Of a stretch of 14,820 nt of DNA, positions 7,680 to 14,758 are shown in pieces (the first letter of the stretch is position 1; every line of letters begins with the position of its first letter). Position numbers and translations under genes: made by a program. The DNA is from Pseudomonadota bacterium (lineage in GTDB: Bacteria > Pseudomonadota > Alphaproteobacteria > Rhodospirillales > Casp-alpha2). The DNA lies in the NCBI GenBank assembly GCA_022563215.1, contig JADFNT010000013.1:1-14820 (forward strand). Reading direction: 5' to 3'. Below the pieces are notes generated by a model, which was given only the letters and a program-made list of their open reading frames with translations, did no database searches and was not told where the DNA came from.

Positions 7680-7834
7680 ACGTACCTCTAGAAACACAAG
7701 ATGTTGATGAATATAGAATCGCATCCGATGCCGAGTCGAATCCTTTTGCAGGGCCAGGTCATGACCTAGTGACTGCCAATCAGAAGCGGCGGTAAAGGTT
7801 TTGCTCACGGTCCGGCCCTGATCGGTGCCTTGTC

Positions 7835-8338
7835 TCAGCCGGGCCGGCGGCCGATCACCGCCCGACCCAGCGCCTCAAGGGCCTGTTTAAGTTCAGGATC
7901 GTCCACCTCGATCAGGCTTTCGGCCAATTCGGATTCTTCCGCCTCTTGCAACGGCCGGACCCGCGGCGCCGGTTTTTTGCCTTCCTTGGGCAACGGACCC
8001 TGGGTGATTTTCAACCTGTCGACGGCCTTGAAGCCGAAATAGCCGTTGATCCGCTCGATCAGTAGCGGTTCAAGGTGTTGCAGTTCGGTCGCCATGCCGC
8101 CGCTGTCGATGGTCAGGTAAAGCACCCCCCCCGCGGCCTTGTCCCGAGGGGTGGATATCTTTTCCGGCATGCTGTGGCGGGCCAGATGTTCCCCGGCAAT
8201 GGTCGCCCAGTCCTTGACGATGGCGCCGTCGGCGAAACCGCGTTTGCCGAAAACGGCCTTGGTGACGGCGGAAAGAGAAGACGCCAAGGCCCGGGGGCCG
8301 CCGCCGCGTTTTTGTTTTGTGATCGCCTTGGCGGTCAT
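7835..8338 (-). CDS. DUF721 / DciA-like protein
   Basis: A 167-residue protein starting MTAKAITKQKRGGGPRAL, with AGGGACGGGACA just before the ATG. The DUF721 core runs from about residue 15 to 114. It includes VKDWATIAGEHLARHSMPEKI (Trp44), the beta segment GVLYLTIDSGGMATELQ and the closing ERINGYFGFKAVDRLKI. The C-terminal tail is acidic and low in order. Family knowledge: DUF721 includes DciA, the helicase loader/operator that replaces DnaC in most bacteria, so a role at replication initiation is plausible. The alphaproteobacterial members are divergent and the exact role here is inferred. The gene diverges from mutY with overlapping candidate promoters. Two in-frame ATGs further upstream (8362 and 8410) lack better signals. 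Confidence 0.82.
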   Translation of the reverse strand: MTAKAITKQKRGGGPRALASSLSAVTKAVFGKRGFADGAIVKDWATIAGEHLARHSMPEKISTPRDKAAGGVLYLTIDSGGMATELQHLEPLLIERINGYFGFKAVDRLKITQGPLPKEGKKPAPRVRPLQEAEESELAESLIEVDDPELKQALEALGRAVIGRRPG

Positions 8339-8355
8339 TGTCCCGTCCCTGCCGG

Positions 8356-8383
8356 TTGCCATGCCATGGGGTGATGCTAGGAT
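8356..8383 (+). promoter_or_regulatory. Candidate mutY promoter
   Basis: TTGCCA (8356-8361), a 16-base spacer, then TAGGAT (8378-8383) preceded by TGC, which makes an extended -10. The expected start site near 8390 gives a leader of about 22 bases before mutY. The -10 overlaps that of the opposite dciA-like promoter. Confidence 0.4.
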
Positions 8384-8402
8384 CGCTTTTGCTTGAGCGC
8401 AA
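8374..8402 (-). promoter_or_regulatory. Candidate promoter of the DUF721/DciA-like gene
   Basis: On the minus strand TTGCGC (8402-8397), a 17-base spacer and TAGCAT (8379-8374). The expected start near 8367 lies about 30 bases before the ATG at 8338. The -10 hexamer shares two bases (8378-8379) with the mutY -10, so the two polymerases could not bind at once. Confidence 0.4.
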
Positions 8403-8411
8403 CCAGACAAA

Positions 8412-9542
8412 ATGCCCAGGATGGATTCTCAAACGATCGCGATGGCCACCCCCCGCACCGCTCCCCTTAATCCGACTTCCATCCGCCGCAGGCTGTTTCG
8501 CTGGTATGGCAAAACCGGCCGAGACCTGCCATGGCGGGCAGGGCAGGGGGAAAAGTCGGACCCCTACCGCGTGTGGCTGAGCGAGATCATGCTGCAACAG
8601 ACAACGGTGGCGACGGTAAAAACCTATTTTGAGGACTTCGTTGCCCGCTGGCCGACGGTTGCCGATCTGGCCGGGGCCGATCTGGATTCGGTTCTTCATG
8701 CCTGGCAGGGGCTGGGGTATTACGCCCGCGCCCGCAACCTTCATAAATGCGCGCGTCTGGTCGCCGGCGATCAAGGCGGCCGGTTTCCGCAAACCGAGGA
8801 GGAATTGAAGAAGCTTCCCGGTATCGGCGATTACACCGCCGCCGCCATTGCCGCCATCGCGTTCGGGAAAAAAGCGACGCCCGTCGACGCCAACATCGAA
8901 AGGGTAACGGCGCGGCTGTTTGCGGTTTCCGAGCCCTTGCCCGGCGGACGTCGGCGGATATCGGAATTGGCCCGCAGCCTGACGCCGGCCTCAAAACCCC
9001 GGGGGCGGCCTGGAGACTTCGCCCAGGCGATGATGGACTTAGGCGCCATGGTCTGCACGCCGAGGACTCCGAATTGCCAGGCCTGCCCCCTGGTTACGGA
9101 TTGCCGCGCCGCGGGCCTAAGGCAAGCCGAGCGATACCCGGTGAAAGCGCCGAAGAAGGCCCGGCCCGTGCGCCACGGCATGGTCTTTTGGGCGGTGCGC
9201 CCCGATGGCCGGGTGCTGCTGCGCCAACGGCCGGAAAAGGGGCTGTTGGGCGGGATGATGGAAATTCCCTCGACCGACTGGCGGGAAAAGGCCTGGACCC
9301 CCGGCGAAGCGGTGGCCGAAGCGCCGTTTGCCGCCGATTGGAAACCGCTGGATGGCGTCGTCCGCCACACCTTTACCCACTTTCACCTGGAACTGATGGT
9401 GTTGGCGGGCCGGGTCGGAGCCGGGGCCGGAGGAGGGGACGGAAGAGGGGAGTGGTGCCTTCCGTCCCGTTTTTCTGAACATGCGTTGCCGACGTTAATG
9501 AAAAAAGTGGCCCGCCATGCGGCGGGCGCCTTGGCGGAATAG
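8412..9542 (+). CDS. mutY: A/G-specific adenine DNA glycosylase MutY
   Basis: This 376-residue base-excision repair enzyme removes adenine mispaired with 8-oxoguanine. The catalytic glutamate is Glu58 in SEIMLQQTTV. The helix-hairpin-helix is LPGIGDYTAAAI (135-146), and the catalytic aspartate is Asp159 in PVDANIERV. The [4Fe-4S] cluster cysteines are C215, C222, C225 and C231 with the exact C-X6-C-X2-C-X5-C spacing. The C-terminal NUDIX-like domain (from about 252) that senses 8-oxoG ends in HTFTHFHLELMV. All key residues are present. The start is uncertain: ATGs at 8412, 8421 and 8442 are in frame and none has a clear Shine-Dalgarno sequence. It diverges from the DUF721 gene and converges on apt with 35 bases between stops. 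Confidence 0.96.
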   Translation: MPRMDSQTIAMATPRTAPLNPTSIRRRLFRWYGKTGRDLPWRAGQGEKSDPYRVWLSEIMLQQTTVATVKTYFEDFVARWPTVADLAGADLDSVLHAWQGLGYYARARNLHKCARLVAGDQGGRFPQTEEELKKLPGIGDYTAAAIAAIAFGKKATPVDANIERVTARLFAVSEPLPGGRRRISELARSLTPASKPRGRPGDFAQAMMDLGAMVCTPRTPNCQACPLVTDCRAAGLRQAERYPVKAPKKARPVRHGMVFWAVRPDGRVLLRQRPEKGLLGGMMEIPSTDWREKAWTPGEAVAEAPFAADWKPLDGVVRHTFTHFHLELMVLAGRVGAGAGGGDGRGEWCLPSRFSEHALPTLMKKVARHAAGALAE

Positions 9543-9577
9543 CCCCGGGGGAAAAGCTGGGGGGAAAAGCCGGGGGA

Positions 9578-10096
9578 TTATTCGCCGTAAGCCACCAGGG
9601 CGTCGAAGGGGACACCGTTGAGTTTCGAGCGGCCATCGAGAAAAGTCAGTTCGATAATGCAGGCGGTGCCGACAACTTCGGCCCCGACCTTGTTTATCAG
9701 CTCGATGGAAGCCGCCATGGTGCCGCCGGTCGCCAAAAGATCATCCAGGATCACCACCCGCTGGCCTTTTTCGACCGCATCGGATTGGATTTCGATGGTG
9801 TCGGTGCCGTACTCCAACTCGTATTCGTGGCCGATGATATCCCCCGGGAGCTTGCCTTTCTTGCGGATCATGGTGAAGCCGAGGCCGAGCCGGGACGCCA
9901 GCGGCGCCGCCACCAGGAACCCCCGGGATTCGATGCCGGCCAAAACGTCGGGCTGATACTTGCCGACCATTTTCGCCAATCGGCCCAATGCCACCTGCCA
10001 GGCGTCGGCATCGGCCAACAAAGTGGAAATGTCATAAAAAAGAATACCCGGTTTGGGGAAATCGGGAATCGAACGGATGTGGTCTTTGAGGTCCAT
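9578..10096 (-). CDS. apt: Adenine phosphoribosyltransferase
   Basis: This 172-residue purine-salvage enzyme makes AMP from adenine and PRPP in the cytoplasm. The N-terminus is typical ([24 protein letters not shown]). The flexible catalytic loop is RKKGKLPG (78-85), and the PRPP-binding motif [12 protein letters not shown] (114-125) carries the two acidic residues. Length matches the family. The ATG at 10096 has AGGA six bases upstream (10103-10106). The MITE-like element begins at the very next base, 10107, so the native leader has been displaced or is supplied by the element. Any promoter beyond the element would give a leader of over 270 bases with strong secondary structure. No convincing promoter was found inside the element. 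Confidence 0.96.
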   Translation of the reverse strand: MDLKDHIRSIPDFPKPGILFYDISTLLADADAWQVALGRLAKMVGKYQPDVLAGIESRGFLVAAPLASRLGLGFTMIRKKGKLPGDIIGHEYELEYGTDTIEIQSDAVEKGQRVVILDDLLATGGTMAASIELINKVGAEVVGTACIIELTFLDGRSKLNGVPFDALVAYGE

Positions 10097-10106
10097 GGTT
10101 TATCCT

Positions 10107-10140
10107 AGTGGATAAAATCCAACATAGGGACCCCATACGA
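10107..10140 (+). repeat. Left terminal inverted repeat of the MITE-like element
   Basis: 34 bases matching the reverse complement of 10339-10372 at 33 positions; the mismatch is the ninth base (A here, G in the partner). It abuts the apt ribosome-binding site. Confidence 0.85.
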
Positions 10141-10338
10141 TCCCCTATCCCGGTTTCTCGGCAGGAGAGCGCCGGCGGGCGATGCCGGAGCATCGTCAAT
10201 GGAACTCGACGCCCCGAGAAGCCGGGATAGGGGACCCAAAGGGCGGCTTCCCAAGCCCACCGGATGCGTTGCACGATGCTTGTGATGCGCCAGCATCACC
10301 GCGCATGGCGCGCCTTTCCTGATGAACTTGGGGAGCCG

Positions 10339-10372
10339 TCGTATGGGGTCCCTATGTTGGATTCTATCCACT
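10339..10372 (-). repeat. Right terminal inverted repeat of the MITE-like element
   Basis: 34 bases, reverse complement of the left end with one mismatch. The following bases (GAAATCC) do not duplicate the left flank cleanly. Confidence 0.85.
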
Positions 10373-10459
10373 GAAATCCTGAGAAGGCTTTCGTAAACCT
10401 TCAGCCGTTTGTAACCTGACAAAAATAATCTTCAGTGGGCCCCGGAAAGGCAAGCCTCC

Positions 10460-10554
10460 ATGACACATGTATTTCAGCGTCAAATCCATGCCGATCTGCC
10501 GCGCGCCAAAAAAGGGGGTGGCATCTATATCATCGATGCCGACGGAAAGCGTTA
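10460..10554 (+). pseudogene. Class III aminotransferase, 5' fragment
   Basis: Thirty-one codons from ATG 10460 read MTHVFQRQIHADLPRAKKG then IYIIDADGKR. This is the typical start of class III (PLP-dependent) aminotransferases, which continue RYLDG. The next codon begins TA, as needed for tyrosine, but is cut at 10554 by the IS left end, which supplies the G of an immediate TAG stop. The remaining ~400 codons are missing. The base composition is lower in GC than the neighbouring housekeeping genes. The family call rests on a short segment, but the motif order fits well. Confidence 0.6.
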
Positions 10555-10690
10555 GGGGCTGTCCTAGATAACGCTGATTTTCTAGGGTGGCGGGATGAAT
10601 CTAAAGCGTTGTCATTTAACGGAAAAACAGCAGGATTGTCTGCTTGAATTTTTCGTTGGGGAAATGACGTCCCGAACGGCGGCAGACGCG
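10555..10690 (+). mobile_element. IS1595-family left end with transposase N-terminus
   Basis: The segment opens with GGGGCTGTCCTAGATAA (10555-10571), a terminal repeat of the type found in IS1595-group elements. After 24 bases an ATG at 10595 reads [20 protein letters not shown], then [11 protein letters not shown], the usual N-terminus of IS1595-type transposases. Only about 31 codons remain; the catalytic domain and right end are gone. The frame runs straight on into a TAXI receptor fragment, so the IS was lost by a deletion ending near 10683-10691. AAGCGTTA (10547-10554) would be the left 8-bp target duplication; its partner is lost. Confidence 0.65.
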
Positions 10691-10852
10691 GTCTATGCGG
10701 TCGTTAAATCGGTATTCGAGAACTTTGACGCCTTCAGTACCCTGCATCCGGCTTTTAAGAACCTCAAGAAAAGCGGAATGATCAAAAAAGGACTGTCGGT
10801 GCCATTGCATCCCGGCGCTCTGAGGTATTACCGGGAAGCGGGACTGTTATAG
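10691..10852 (+). pseudogene. TAXI-type TRAP transporter receptor, 3' fragment
   Basis: Fifty-three codons, [20 protein letters not shown] to the TAG at 10850-10852, match the C-terminal end of TAXI-family solute receptors. The hallmarks are VY.V.K.VFEN near the start and [20 protein letters not shown] at the end. A full receptor is about 320 residues with a signal peptide, so over 80% is missing. It is fused in frame to the IS1595 transposase start, giving an 85-codon chimeric frame (10595-10852). The chimera has no plausible function as a transporter; it could still be translated, since its start codon belongs to the transposase. Confidence 0.7.
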
Positions 10853-10869
10853 GAAGCGCCAGGTGATAA

Positions 10870-10899
10870 AAAACGCCGCCGGGGTGCCGGCAGCGTTTT
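10870..10899. terminator. Bidirectional intrinsic terminator
   Basis: AAAACGC (10870-10876) pairs with GCGTTTT (10893-10899), and GCCGG (10878-10882) pairs with CCGGC (10887-10891). There is one mismatch and a 4-base loop. Six Ts follow on the minus strand and four on the plus strand. It lies 45 bases past the cytochrome c stop (minus) and 17 bases past the TAXI remnant (plus), so it serves both. Confidence 0.75.
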
Positions 10900-10944
10900 A
10901 ATCGGTTTCGCCGGCTCCCAGGCGGAGCCCCGGCCAAAAGAGGC

Positions 10945-11334
10945 CTAATTGAGCGACTTCAGATAGGCAATGACGTCGGCCTGCTGGCTTTTCTTTTTCA
11001 GCTTGAACGTCATCGATGAGGCCTTGCCGGTGCGGCTCTTGGTGAATTTCTTCGGATTGGTCAGGAATTCGCTCAAAAGCTTTTCGTCCCATGTCCAATC
11101 GGCGCCTTTCATCCCCTTATATCTTTTGTAACTGGTGCTGCCGGCCTTGCGACCAACAACGCCGAAAAGATTCGGGCCGACCTTGTGCTTTCCGCCCTTT
11201 TGGGCGGTATGGCAAGCCTTGCATTTTTTGAAAACCTTGGCGCCCTTGGCGGCATCGCCGGCGGCCATTGCCGAACCGCTTGCCAGGGCCATCGCGGCGG
11301 CCAGGGCCACGGCGATAAATTTTTCTTTTCTCAT
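10945..11334 (-). CDS. Periplasmic class I (c2-type) cytochrome c
   Basis: This 129-residue protein has a signal peptide ending SGSAMA at residue 24 and a mature part of about 105 residues. The haem attachment site is CKACH (38-42), with His42 as one axial ligand. The other is Met108 in ASSMTF. The segment [16 protein letters not shown] (51-66) and the length are those of cytochrome c2 or mitochondrial-type cytochrome c. The surface is very lysine rich, as expected for docking to oxidase or bc1 partners. It likely shuttles electrons from complex III to an oxidase in the periplasm. GAGAGG lies seven to eight bases before the ATG. It is a single-gene unit with its own promoter and terminator. 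Confidence 0.93.
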   Translation of the reverse strand: MRKEKFIAVALAAAMALASGSAMAAGDAAKGAKVFKKCKACHTAQKGGKHKVGPNLFGVVGRKAGSTSYKRYKGMKGADWTWDEKLLSEFLTNPKKFTKSRTGKASSMTFKLKKKSQQADVIAYLKSLN

Positions 11335-11383
11335 AGGGAGGCCTCTCTTGAAAGACAGTGAATTTGCGAAAAAGTTGAGCCTT

Positions 11384-11412
11384 TATATATGAGGACGGCA
11401 AAGCCCTTGCAA
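11384..11412 (-). promoter_or_regulatory. Promoter of the cytochrome c gene
   Basis: On the minus strand TTGCAA (11412-11407), exactly 17 bases, then TATATA (11389-11384). The start site near 11377 would give a leader of about 43 bases carrying GAGAGG before the ATG at 11334. Confidence 0.55.
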
Positions 11413-11616
11413 CCGTTAGAATGACCGAAAGGATTTTGAGACGAAATTATGATCGAAAAACCAACCGCAGACCCCATCTGCTGTGACGGACGGCTCAGCA
11501 TAAATCCCTGATATGAACTATCTGTTGGCCAAGATGAGCCAACTTCCGAGCGGCATTGCCGACAACGCCGACGCTGCCTGAGGCCATTAACCCTAACAAC
11601 AAGGGTGGTTAACCAT

Positions 11617-13110
11617 TTAATACGGAAGGCTTAGCTCTTTCCAGATAGAGTATTCCTTGCGAAAGGCGCTCAGGGATTCCCAGACACGCTTAAAGTCCCG
11701 GTCGGCCTTCGCTTCATCCCGGGCGACCTCGACCCAGGCGGCCTTCAGGGCTTCGAGGATTTCGCCGGGCCAGCGACGGACCTCAACGCCTTGGGATTGA
11801 AACTTTTTCAACGCTTTGAACTGTCCTGCTTCTCCTTCCGCCAATCCGTAACGGATGTTATCGCCGCAGACCGCTTCGATCTGGGCTTTGGCGGGTACCG
11901 ACAGGGACTGCCACTTCTTTAAGTTGATCATCAGCTCGAACAGCGTTGCTGGCTGATGCCAGCCGGGAAAATAGTAATTCTTGGCTATTCGGTGGAGACC
12001 CAGTTTCAAATCAATGGCCGGCATCGAAAACTCCGCCGCATCGATAACGCCCGATTCAAAAGCGACGAAGATGTCACCCGACGCAAGCTGGGTCGTGACG
12101 ACGCCCAGCCTTTGCATGACCTTGGCGCCAAGGCCGAAGAACCTCATTTTCAAACCTTTGAGGTCCTCGACGGTGCGAATGCGTTTGCGGAACCACCCCG
12201 AGGCCTCGGGAGCAATCAGTCCGCAAAAGACGCTGTGAATGCCGTTGGCGTGGTAGATTTCCTCGAACTGTTCCTTGCCGCCGCCGAAATAAATCCATGC
12301 CAGGAATTCCTTTGCCGACGGCCCGAAGGGAACCGCGGCGAACAATTGCAGGGCCGGAATCTTGTTGCCCCAGAACCCGGGCGTGGAATAGGCGGCGTCA
12401 ATGACCCCGGCGCGGACGGCATCGAACATTTCCAAGGGCGGCACCAAGGCGCCGGGTTCGTAAAACTTGATTTCAAGCGTGCCGGCCGAAACCCGCCAAA
12501 TATCCCGATCAAGCCTTTTCGCAAGTGTTCCCAATTGCGGCAGGGTGCTGGCGTAGGCACTGGCCATTTTCAGGTGCACGGTTTTCGGTCCGGCTGGCGG
12601 CGGGGTGTAGACCGGGGCGGGGGACACCTGAGGCGTTTCGGAATCGGCAAGAGACTCAAGAAGACCGGTCTTGGCTTTTTCGGGCTTTGGGAAAAGCGCT
12701 TCACCAGATGCCAGTTGACCCGCTTCAGCCGGCTTTTTGGGGGCGGTTTTCCCGGCGCCGGTAGTTTTTTCGGCTTTCTTGCCGGCACCGAAAACCTCAG
12801 CCTCTGGTAGGGTTTCAGAGGCCACACCGGCAGGGGCCCCAGAGACCGTCGGCACATCGACTTGTTCAGGGAAGGCGGGATGCCGCTTGTCCCTTTCCAG
12901 TATTTCGACCGGCTTTTCGGACAATTTTTCAGTCTGCCGCGACGCCGCAGAAGGTCTCTTTTCAGCCGCTGGCAGGATCGCCTTGGCTTTCGGCGAAAGG
13001 GCGGGAGGAACCTCGCCGCCGACCGGATTTAGTCTTGGCGCGACGACCGTTGCGCCGACGACCACGCCGACCACAACGCCGATGACGATACCGATGATCG
13101 CGTTGCGCAC
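11617..13110 (-). CDS. dctP: Membrane-anchored DctP-type TRAP transporter binding protein
   Basis: The protein has 497 residues with a GTG start at 13108-13110 and AGGGGG six bases upstream. The N-terminus ([18 protein letters not shown]) is a single membrane helix with glycines at 7, 11, 15 and 19, a perfect glycine zipper. Residues ~27-175 form a Pro/Ala/Lys/Glu-rich low-complexity linker. The DctP domain starts near 178 ([13 protein letters not shown]) and contains the ligand-region arginine in [10 protein letters not shown] (Arg323) and the AAEFSM segment with Glu360. It then runs [11 protein letters not shown], resembling 2-oxo acid/dicarboxylate binders such as TakP. Ordinary DctP proteins are about 330 residues and released by signal peptidase; the anchor and linker are extra. 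No DctQ or DctM gene is nearby. It lies 43 bases after tRNA-Pro and may share its transcript. Confidence 0.87.
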   Translation of the reverse strand: MRNAIIGIVIGVVVGVVVGATVVAPRLNPVGGEVPPALSPKAKAILPAAEKRPSAASRQTEKLSEKPVEILERDKRHPAFPEQVDVPTVSGAPAGVASETLPEAEVFGAGKKAEKTTGAGKTAPKKPAEAGQLASGEALFPKPEKAKTGLLESLADSETPQVSPAPVYTPPPAGPKTVHLKMASAYASTLPQLGTLAKRLDRDIWRVSAGTLEIKFYEPGALVPPLEMFDAVRAGVIDAAYSTPGFWGNKIPALQLFAAVPFGPSAKEFLAWIYFGGGKEQFEEIYHANGIHSVFCGLIAPEASGWFRKRIRTVEDLKGLKMRFFGLGAKVMQRLGVVTTQLASGDIFVAFESGVIDAAEFSMPAIDLKLGLHRIAKNYYFPGWHQPATLFELMINLKKWQSLSVPAKAQIEAVCGDNIRYGLAEGEAGQFKALKKFQSQGVEVRRWPGEILEALKAAWVEVARDEAKADRDFKRVWESLSAFRKEYSIWKELSLPY

Positions 13111-13153
13111 CTCTTGCCCCCTGGTTTCCCCCGGGCCCACCGGGGTTTGGAAA

Positions 13154-13230
<77 letters not shown>

Positions 13231-13282
13231 ACAAATCCTTAAAAAGGCTATTGGCTAGAGATTAACCCCTTTGCCGGTGGCG

Positions 13283-13311
13283 GTTATAGCGCCCGGGTGC
13301 GGCGGGGGCAA
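13283..13311 (-). promoter_or_regulatory. tRNA-Pro promoter
   Basis: On the minus strand TTGCCC (13311-13306), a 17-base spacer, then TATAAC (13288-13283). Initiation near 13276 leaves a leader of about 46 bases before the mature tRNA 5' end. Transcripts reading through the tRNA would reach dctP. Confidence 0.6.
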
Positions 13312-13376
13312 GGAAAGGGGGGCAAGGCCTTTCCCGGGGCCACGCCAGCCCCTTCAAGAAGTGGTTTTTGGCCGCC

Positions 13377-14393
13377 TCAATAGGCGCGTTCGATGCAAAA
13401 ATCGATAAGTTCGTTGAAAGCGCTTTTTTCCGCCCTGTCGGAGAAAAGGCCAAGCGCGTCGCGCGCAATGGCGCCATAGTGCCGGGCCCGTTCGACGGAA
13501 TCTTCAAGGGCGGTGTGTTTTTCCATCAGGTGCAGGGCGTGTTCGAAATCGCCTTCGTTTTGATCGAGATCCTCCACCGTGCGGCGCCAAAACGCCCGGT
13601 CTTCGTCATCGCCGCGCCTGAACGACAGGATCACCGGAAGGCTCATCTTGCCTTCCTTGAAATCGTCGCCGATGGACTTGCCGAGGGTCGCCTGCTTGGC
13701 CGAATAATCGAGCACGTCGTCGATCATCTGAAAGGCGATGCCGAGGTTCATGCCGAAGGAATCGAGCGCTTCCTCTTCGATCCTGGGCCTTTCGGCGACG
13801 ACGGCGCCGATTTTGCAGGCGGCGGCGAACAATTGCGCCGTCTTCGACTGGATGACCTCCAAATAGGCGGTTTCGCTGGTTTCGGTGTCGTTGGCGGTGA
13901 TCAACTGCATCACCTCGCCCTCGGCGATCACCGCCGAGGCGTTGGACAGAATCCCCAGCATCTCCAGCGATCCGTCCTCGACCATCAACTCGAACGAGCG
14001 GCTGAACAGGAAATCGCCGACCAGGACGCTGGCTTTATTGCCCCAAAGGGTATTGGCCGAGGCCAAACCGCGCCTGAGGTCGCTTTCGTCGACCACGTCG
14101 TCGTGCAGCAGGGTGGCGGTATGAAGGAACTCGACACAGGCGGCCAACGCCACATGGCGGGTCCCGGAATAGCCGCACATGCGGGCCGAGGCCAGGGTCA
14201 GCATCGGCCGCAGCCGCTTGCCGCCGGCGGCGATGATATGCCCGGCCAGTTGCGGGATCAATTCGACCGGGCTGTCCATGCGCTGGACGATCAGCTCATT
14301 GACGGCCTTCAGGTCTTCGGCGACCAGCTCGCTGAGGGGGTCGAGCGAAGGCTTGCGGCCCCGGTCACCGTCCAGACTGACGACAATGCCCAC
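13377..14393 (-). CDS. ispB: Long-chain all-trans polyprenyl diphosphate synthase
   Basis: This 338-residue enzyme adds isopentenyl diphosphate units to make the ubiquinone side chain. GGKRLRP (57-63) binds the diphosphate. The first aspartate-rich motif is DDVVD (98-102) and the second is DDVLD (225-229). The residue five before the first motif is Ala93; a small residue here is typical of long-chain (C40-C50) rather than C15/C20 enzymes. Octaprenyl versus decaprenyl cannot be told from sequence; Q10 is common in alphaproteobacteria, so ddsA is an equally valid name. The start is GTG at 14391-14393 with a strong GGAGG six bases upstream. It diverges from the DUF2007 gene, an arrangement I recall from related alphaproteobacteria. 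Confidence 0.93.
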   Translation of the reverse strand: MGIVVSLDGDRGRKPSLDPLSELVAEDLKAVNELIVQRMDSPVELIPQLAGHIIAAGGKRLRPMLTLASARMCGYSGTRHVALAACVEFLHTATLLHDDVVDESDLRRGLASANTLWGNKASVLVGDFLFSRSFELMVEDGSLEMLGILSNASAVIAEGEVMQLITANDTETSETAYLEVIQSKTAQLFAAACKIGAVVAERPRIEEEALDSFGMNLGIAFQMIDDVLDYSAKQATLGKSIGDDFKEGKMSLPVILSFRRGDDEDRAFWRRTVEDLDQNEGDFEHALHLMEKHTALEDSVERARHYGAIARDALGLFSDRAEKSAFNELIDFCIERAY

Positions 14394-14527
14394 CGTTATC
14401 CTCCGAGGTTGCTTGACGCTTCAAGTGCCAAAGCCGAGCATAGGCCCGTTAATTAGGTGAATCATGAAACGGCGCGGCCAATGGGTCAAGCCCGTTGGCG
14501 TATCGGCGAAACAGGAGGCCCCCGGCA

Positions 14528-14758
14528 ATGGAGGAATTGGTACGCACCAACGACCCGGTGTTGCTGTCCTGGCTGACCGCCCAACTGGCCGGGGAAAACA
14601 TCGACGCCGTGGTTCTCGACGCCCACACAAGCGTCATGGAAGGCAGCATTTCAGCCATCCAGCGCCGGGTCATGGTCCTCTCCGAAGACTTAGGCAAGGC
14701 ACAAGAAATTCTGGCCGAGGCCGAAATCATCCAGACCGGCGGCGGCCCCGTTGACTGA
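14528..14758 (+). CDS. DUF2007-domain small protein
   Basis: A 76-residue protein beginning MEELVRTNDPVLLSWLTAQL, with GGAGG nine bases before the ATG. A longer frame from 14495 exists but puts the Shine-Dalgarno sequence inside the gene. The pattern (one-residue switch into LLSWLTAQLAGENIDAVVLDAH, then IQRRVMVLSEDLGKAQEIL) is that of DUF2007, a small alpha/beta fold described as a putative signal-transducing protein, function unproven. TTGACG (14413-14418) with GAGCAT 17 bases on is a weak promoter candidate. The stop overlaps the start of the next gene, so the two are co-translated. Confidence 0.83.
   Translation: MEELVRTNDPVLLSWLTAQLAGENIDAVVLDAHTSVMEGSISAIQRRVMVLSEDLGKAQEILAEAEIIQTGGGPVD

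Larger units (their letters stand above)
10107..10372. mobile_element. MITE-like element with 34-bp terminal inverted repeats
   Basis: The ends 10107-10140 and 10339-10372 are inverted repeats of 34 bases with a single mismatch, starting AGTGGATA. The 266-bp interior holds no credible gene, so the element would be non-autonomous. It holds two further nested hairpin arms. Arm A pairs 10141-10161 with 10214-10234 (21 bp, one G-U-type pair) and is capped by GATGC-CGGA-GCATC (10181-10194). Arm B pairs 10244-10255 with 10327-10338 (12 bp, one wobble) and is capped by GTGATGC-GCCA-GCATCAC (10282-10299). The left end carries TA (10106-10107) where a TA-type duplication would sit and the right end reads TG, so IS630/Tc1-like mobilisation is possible but unproven. 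The parent transposase is not in the window. Confidence 0.75.

Noticed and set aside
10104..10380. Target-site duplication around the MITE-like element
   Set aside because: TA at the left and TG at the right do not match; ATCCT occurs near both ends but not next to both, so no duplication can be claimed.
10105..10422. 105-codon minus-strand frame across the MITE-like element
   Set aside because: It is encoded by the inverted repeats and hairpin arms themselves, has no family character and no ribosome-binding site of note.
11449..11581. Two short plus-strand frames (20 and 22 codons) between cytochrome c and dctP
   Set aside because: No ribosome-binding site or recognisable family; likely chance or debris.
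11585..11603. Hairpin ACCCT/AGGGT after dctP as a terminator
   Set aside because: Only about five base pairs and no T-run; too weak to call.
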